Shown here in pieces: positions 60,445-64,000 of a stretch of DNA of 64,000 bases. The DNA comes from Cupriavidus sp. IDO (lineage in GTDB: Bacteria > Pseudomonadota > Gammaproteobacteria > Burkholderiales > Burkholderiaceae). The stretch covers positions 59,079 through 123,078 of the forward strand of contig NZ_JWMA01000002.1 of the NCBI RefSeq assembly GCF_000812465.1. The letters are read 5' to 3'. Each line of letters opens with the position of its first letter. The stretch's first letter is position 1. The translations under genes were made by a program, and so were the position numbers. Below the pieces are notes generated by a model. The model was not told where the DNA came from, did no database searches, and worked only from the letters and a program-made list of their open reading frames with translations.

Positions 60445-61311
60445 TTGCAACAGACTTCACAGACCAAGCATTTCCAGTGCGGCCGCTATCGCTTCGCGCT
60501 GGACCAACGCCCGCTCGTGATGGGCATTCTCAACGTCACGCCGGATTCCTTCTCTGACGGCGGCGAGCATGCCACTCGCGATTCGGCCCTGCGCCACGCC
60601 GAGCGCCTGATTGCGGAAGGCGTGGACATCATCGATATCGGCGGAGAATCGAGCCGCCCGGGTTCTGCGTCGCTGCCGCTGGACCAGGAGCTGGCGCGAG
60701 TGATCCCCGTGGTCGAGGCCCTGCGCGACTGCGGCAAGCCGCTTTCGATCGATACCTACAAGCCGGAAGTCATGCGCGCTTCGCTGGCGGCCGGGGCGGA
60801 TCTCATCAACGATATCTGGGGCTTCCGCATGCCCAGCGCGGTCGAGGCGGTGGCCGAGGGGCAGGCCGGCCTGTGCATCATGCACATGCAGCGCGATCCC
60901 CAGACCATGCAGGAAGATCCGCACTACGACGATGTCGTGGCCGAGGTGAACGCATTCCTGGCCGAGCGCGTCGCTATCCTGCGAGCTGCCGGAGTCGATG
61001 ACGCGCGCATCGCCCTTGACCCGGGGTTTGGCTTTGGCAAGACTCCGGATCATAATCTGCGCCTGCTCGGCCAGTTGCCGCGGCTGGTCCAGGATGGCCT
61101 GCCGCTGCTGGTGGGGCTGTCGCGCAAGTCGACGCTGGGCGCGATCCTTGGCGGGAAGCCGCCGCAGCAGCGTGTTGCAGCCAGCATTGCGGCCGCGGTA
61201 TGTGCGCTGGAGCGCGGAGCGTTTATCGTGCGTGTGCATGATGTGGAACAGACGGTGGATGCGCTCAAGACCTGGTGGGCCGTCCGGAATGAAGCCGTCG
61301 GACAAGTTTGA
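60445..61311 (+). CDS. folP: Dihydropteroate synthase
   Basis: Joins 4-aminobenzoate to dihydropterin pyrophosphate in folate synthesis; target of sulfonamides. The 288-residue protein holds the two DHPS signatures LVMGILNVTPDSFSDGG and IIDIGGESSRPGSAS. Later motifs are MHMQRDPQTMQ and LLVGLSRKSTLGAIL. I chose the TTG at 60445 (reading LQQTSQTKHFQCGRYRF); no ATG precedes the first motif closely, so the start is uncertain. An in-frame TTG at 60400 is another choice. It precedes glmM by 33 bp. Confidence 0.93.
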   Translation: MQQTSQTKHFQCGRYRFALDQRPLVMGILNVTPDSFSDGGEHATRDSALRHAERLIAEGVDIIDIGGESSRPGSASLPLDQELARVIPVVEALRDCGKPLSIDTYKPEVMRASLAAGADLINDIWGFRMPSAVEAVAEGQAGLCIMHMQRDPQTMQEDPHYDDVVAEVNAFLAERVAILRAAGVDDARIALDPGFGFGKTPDHNLRLLGQLPRLVQDGLPLLVGLSRKSTLGAILGGKPPQQRVAASIAAAVCALERGAFIVRVHDVEQTVDALKTWWAVRNEAVGQV

Positions 61312-61344
61312 GAAATTGCCAGACAGAGCAAAAGGAATTCGCGA

Positions 61345-62688
61345 ATGACGCGCAAGTATTTCGGGACCGATGGCGTGCGGGGCAAGGTAGGAGAGGCACC
61401 GATCACGCCGGATTTTGTGATGCGGTTGGGCCATGCCGCAGGCAAGGTGCTTGCCCATGGCGCGAAGACCGGCCAGGGCCATCCCACCGTGCTGATCGGC
61501 AAGGACACGCGCATTTCCGGCTATATGCTCGAGGCCGCACTTGAGGCCGGTTTCACTTCAGCCGGCGTCCACGTGCTGCTGACCGGACCGCTGCCCACGC
61601 CGGGCATCGCCTACCTGACACGTGCGCTGCGCCTGTCCGCGGGGGTGGTGATTTCGGCCAGCCACAATCCTTACTACGACAACGGCATCAAGTTCTTTTC
61701 AGCCGACGGCGACAAGCTTCCGGACGAAGTCGAAGCGGAAATCGAGGCCGCGCTCGAAGAGCCGATGGTCTGCGCGCCATCGGAAGAGCTGGGCCGTGCC
61801 CGCCGCATCAATGACGCCGCGGGCCGCTATATCGAGTTCTGCAAGAGCACCTTCCCGCACGAGCAGGATCTGCATGGCCTGAAGCTGGTGGTGGACTGCG
61901 CCCACGGCGCCGCGTATCACATTGCCCCGCACGTGTTCCACGAGCTGGGCGCCGATGTCATTTCAATTGGCAACCAGCCCGATGGCCGCAATATCAATGA
62001 CGGCTATGGGGCAACTGCGCCCGGCAAGCTGGTGGAAGCCGTCAAGGCACATGGCGCCGACCTCGGCCTGGCGTTCGATGGCGACGCCGATCGCCTGCAG
62101 GTGGTGGACGCAAGCGGCCGCCTCTACAACGGCGACGAGCTGCTCTACCTGATCGTGCGCGATCGCCAGGCTGCGGGACAGGAGGTCAAGGGCGCGGTCG
62201 GCACCCTGATGACCAATATGGCCGTGGAGCTGGCGCTCAAGCGCATCGGCGTCGAGTTTGTGCGGGCCAAGGTGGGTGACCGCTACGTGCTGGAAGAACT
62301 CAACAAGCGCAACTGGACGCTGGGCGGAGAAGGATCCGGCCACCTGCTGTGCCTGGATCGGCACAGCACTGGCGACGGCATCGTATCCGCGCTGCAGGTG
62401 CTGGCCGCGCTGCGCCGCAGCGGCAAGACGCTTGCCCAGTTGCTCGAAGGCGTGGCCCTGTTCCCGCAGACGCTGGTCAATGTCCGGGTGGCGAAGGGTT
62501 TCGACTGGCAGTCGCACGCCGGCCTGCAGGCTGCCCGTGCCGTGATCGAGCCGGAACTCGAGGGACGTGGCCGGGTGCTGATCCGCGCCTCCGGAACCGA
62601 GCCGGTAGTTCGCGTGATGGTGGAGGCGGAAAAGGCAGAGACTGCCGAGCGCGCGGCCAACACGCTTGCGGAGGCGCTGCGCGCCTGA
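61345..62688 (+). CDS. glmM: Phosphoglucosamine mutase
   Basis: Interconverts glucosamine-6-phosphate and glucosamine-1-phosphate for UDP-GlcNAc. The 447-residue protein has the N-terminal [17 protein letters not shown], the phosphoserine motif [17 protein letters not shown], the metal loop [12 protein letters not shown], the sugar loop [12 protein letters not shown] and the C-terminal phosphate site [12 protein letters not shown]. All are intact. ATG at 61345; co-transcribed with folP and ended by a strong terminator. Confidence 0.97.
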   Translation: MTRKYFGTDGVRGKVGEAPITPDFVMRLGHAAGKVLAHGAKTGQGHPTVLIGKDTRISGYMLEAALEAGFTSAGVHVLLTGPLPTPGIAYLTRALRLSAGVVISASHNPYYDNGIKFFSADGDKLPDEVEAEIEAALEEPMVCAPSEELGRARRINDAAGRYIEFCKSTFPHEQDLHGLKLVVDCAHGAAYHIAPHVFHELGADVISIGNQPDGRNINDGYGATAPGKLVEAVKAHGADLGLAFDGDADRLQVVDASGRLYNGDELLYLIVRDRQAAGQEVKGAVGTLMTNMAVELALKRIGVEFVRAKVGDRYVLEELNKRNWTLGGEGSGHLLCLDRHSTGDGIVSALQVLAALRRSGKTLAQLLEGVALFPQTLVNVRVAKGFDWQSHAGLQAARAVIEPELEGRGRVLIRASGTEPVVRVMVEAEKAETAERAANTLAEALRA

Positions 62689-62708
62689 AGCGTCGCTTCC
62701 ACATAAGG

Positions 62709-62736
62709 AACGCCGGGCTGGTCCCGGCGTTTTTTT
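62709..62736 (+). terminator. Rho-independent terminator of folP-glmM
   Basis: AACGCCGGG (62709-62717) pairs with CCCGGCGTT (62723-62731) across a 5-nt loop, followed by TTTTT. It lies 20 bp after the glmM stop. Confidence 0.92.
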
Positions 62737-62837
62737 ATGCATGTTTTGCAATTAACAGTTGTCACTTCAGACGTGCGTGAAAGGCCGGTGGATGGCAGTG
62801 AATCGGCTCCAGCACTGGCTTTCAAGAAGATTTGAAG

Positions 62838-62855
62838 ATGTCACGGAATTGTCAT
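62838..62855 (+). promoter_or_regulatory. Upstream Pho box of pstS
   Basis: ATGTCACGGAATTGTCAT fits two 7-bp half-sites (ATGTCAC, TTGTCAT) with a 4-bp spacer, close to the PhoB consensus CTGTCAT-n4-CTGTCAT. It lies 67 bp before the pstS start. Confidence 0.75.
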
Positions 62856-62876
62856 ATGCGGAGCATAGAGTTCGTC

Positions 62877-62894
62877 TTGTCAAAAATTTGTCAT
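62877..62894 (+). promoter_or_regulatory. Downstream Pho box of pstS
   Basis: TTGTCAAAAATTTGTCAT has the two half-sites TTGTCAA and TTGTCAT four bases apart, a near-perfect PhoB site. It lies 27 bp before the pstS ATG. Together with the upstream box it predicts phosphate-starvation induction. Confidence 0.85.
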
Positions 62895-62921
62895 TCCCAA
62901 CCAATGTTCTCTGGAGGACAT

Positions 62922-63953
62922 ATGAAGCTGGTCAAGACTGCCGTAGCAGGCATCGTGTCGATGGTGGTGGCGGGTACTGCGTTCGCGGCGGAAATTACCG
63001 GTGCTGGCGCTTCTTTCCCGGCGCCCGTGTATTCCAAGTGGGCCGACGCATACCAAAAAGCAACGGGTAACAAGGTCAACTATCAATCGATCGGATCGTC
63101 GGGCGGCATCAAGCAGATTGGCGCCAAGACGGTCGATTTCGGCGCGTCGGATGCGCCGCTGAAGGATGAAGACCTCAGCAAGCAAGGTCTCGTGCAATTC
63201 CCGACGGTGATCGGCGGTGTGGTGCCCGTGATCAACCTGCAGGGCGTGAAGCCGGGTGAGCTGACCATCACTGGTGAAGTGCTGGCCAACATCTACCTGG
63301 GCAAGATCAAGAAGTGGGATGATCCTGCCATCAAGGCGCTGAATCCGCACGCCAAGCTGCCGAACCAGGACATCCTGCCGGTGCGCCGCGCAGACGGCTC
63401 GGGCACGACCTTCATCTTCACCAACTACCTGTCCAAGGTCAGCCCCGACTGGAAGAGCTCGGTGGGCGAAGGCACCACGGTCAACTGGCCGGGTGGTGGC
63501 ACGGGCGGTAAGGGCAACGAGGGCGTGGCCGCCTTCGTGCAGCGCCTGAACGGCGCGATCGGCTACGTCGAGTACGCCTACGCCAAGCAGAACAAGATGA
63601 CCCACCTGAACATGAAGAATGCTTCGGGTGCCGTGGTTCAGCCGGGCGATGACGCCTTCAAGGCCGCGGCAGCCGGTGCGGACTGGAGCAAGAGCTATTA
63701 CCAGATCCTGACCAACCAGCCGGGCAAGACTGCATGGCCGATCGCCGGCGCCACCTTCATCCTGGTGCACAAGAACCAGGAGAAGGCCGCGCAGGGTGCG
63801 GAAGTGCTGAAGTTCTTCGACTGGGCCTACAAGAGCGGCGGCAACATGGCTGCTGACCTGGATTACGTGCCGCTGCCCGAAGCGGTCGTGAACCAGATCC
63901 GTTCGACCTGGAAGACCAGCGTCAAGGACGCATCGGGCAAGGCGCTGTACTGA
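62922..63953 (+). CDS. pstS: Phosphate ABC transporter, periplasmic binding protein
   Basis: High-affinity phosphate capture in the periplasm. The 343-residue protein has a signal peptide ([20 protein letters not shown], cut after AFA) and mature start [20 protein letters not shown]. Phosphate contacts include [21 protein letters not shown] and [15 protein letters not shown]. The ATG at 62922 follows GGAGG. Two Pho boxes lie upstream. The rest of the operon (pstC, A, B, phoU) probably continues beyond the window. Confidence 0.97.
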   Translation: MKLVKTAVAGIVSMVVAGTAFAAEITGAGASFPAPVYSKWADAYQKATGNKVNYQSIGSSGGIKQIGAKTVDFGASDAPLKDEDLSKQGLVQFPTVIGGVVPVINLQGVKPGELTITGEVLANIYLGKIKKWDDPAIKALNPHAKLPNQDILPVRRADGSGTTFIFTNYLSKVSPDWKSSVGEGTTVNWPGGGTGGKGNEGVAAFVQRLNGAIGYVEYAYAKQNKMTHLNMKNASGAVVQPGDDAFKAAAAGADWSKSYYQILTNQPGKTAWPIAGATFILVHKNQEKAAQGAEVLKFFDWAYKSGGNMAADLDYVPLPEAVVNQIRSTWKTSVKDASGKALY

Positions 63954-64000
63954 TCGGCTGATTGCTTGATCGCTTGAGCGCCTGAACGTCGGGGGGCCCC

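Overview
The window is a 64 kb piece of a GC-rich beta-proteobacterial chromosome. Gene content and protein sequences point to the Burkholderiaceae, most likely Cupriavidus or a close relative. This is judged from carB-greA-DUF4149-yhbY-rlmE-ftsH-folP-glmM-pstS in one run, a class I fumarase next to murI, a glycerol ABC importer, and an aerobic 2-aminobenzoyl-CoA pathway. No database was searched. Almost all of it is ordinary chromosomal backbone. The only clear sign of past mobile DNA is a short scar beside tRNA-Ser(GGA).

Region by region. 1-9.3 kb: the 3' part of a double AAA+ ATPase, then murI, fumarase, a DMT exporter with a newly noticed 37-codon membrane peptide, acetyl-CoA synthetase and a sodium:solute symporter. 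9.3-10.1 kb: tRNA-Ser(GGA), a tyrosine-recombinase C-terminal remnant and a TssJ-like fragment. 10.1-16.4 kb: D-amino acid aminotransferase, a YfiR-YfiN c-di-GMP signalling pair, and a string of small conserved proteins (CopD-like, YXWGXW, MliC and unknowns). 16.4-28.9 kb: the glycerol regulon, with glpK-glpD on one strand, then a Nudix protein and purU, then glpR divergent from glpSTPQUV. 28.9-35.1 kb: a CapA-like protein, a Cache/HAMP/PAS/GGDEF cyclase, an isochorismatase-like hydrolase, unknowns, two tandem tiny membrane proteins and tRNA-Val(CAC). 35.1-40 kb: dnaQ, rnhA, a methyltransferase divergent from gloB, and mltD. 40-50 kb: prpE, then a seven-gene operon for anthranilate degradation through 2-aminobenzoyl-CoA. 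50-64 kb: carA-leuE-carB, greA, DUF4149, yhbY, rlmE, ftsH, folP, glmM and pstS with two Pho boxes.

How the genes work together. Glycerol is imported by the ABC transporter GlpSTPQUV, phosphorylated by GlpK and oxidised by GlpD. GlpR probably represses the system from a cluster of TTCGTTT/AAACGA half-sites in the glpR-glpS gap. The two glycerol ATPases have lost complementary motifs, so the predicted dimer has one canonical and one degenerate ATP site. In the 42-50 kb operon, anthranilate is activated by a CoA ligase, oxygenated and reduced by a fused flavoprotein, and processed by beta-oxidation-type enzymes. YfiR-YfiN and the second GGDEF protein both feed c-di-GMP signalling.

Two intergenic inverted repeats (26857-26970 and 33836-34001) have unrelated long arms around a similar core. 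They look like members of a modular repeat family. Start codons were chosen from visible ribosome-binding sites and may differ by a few codons from a curated annotation.
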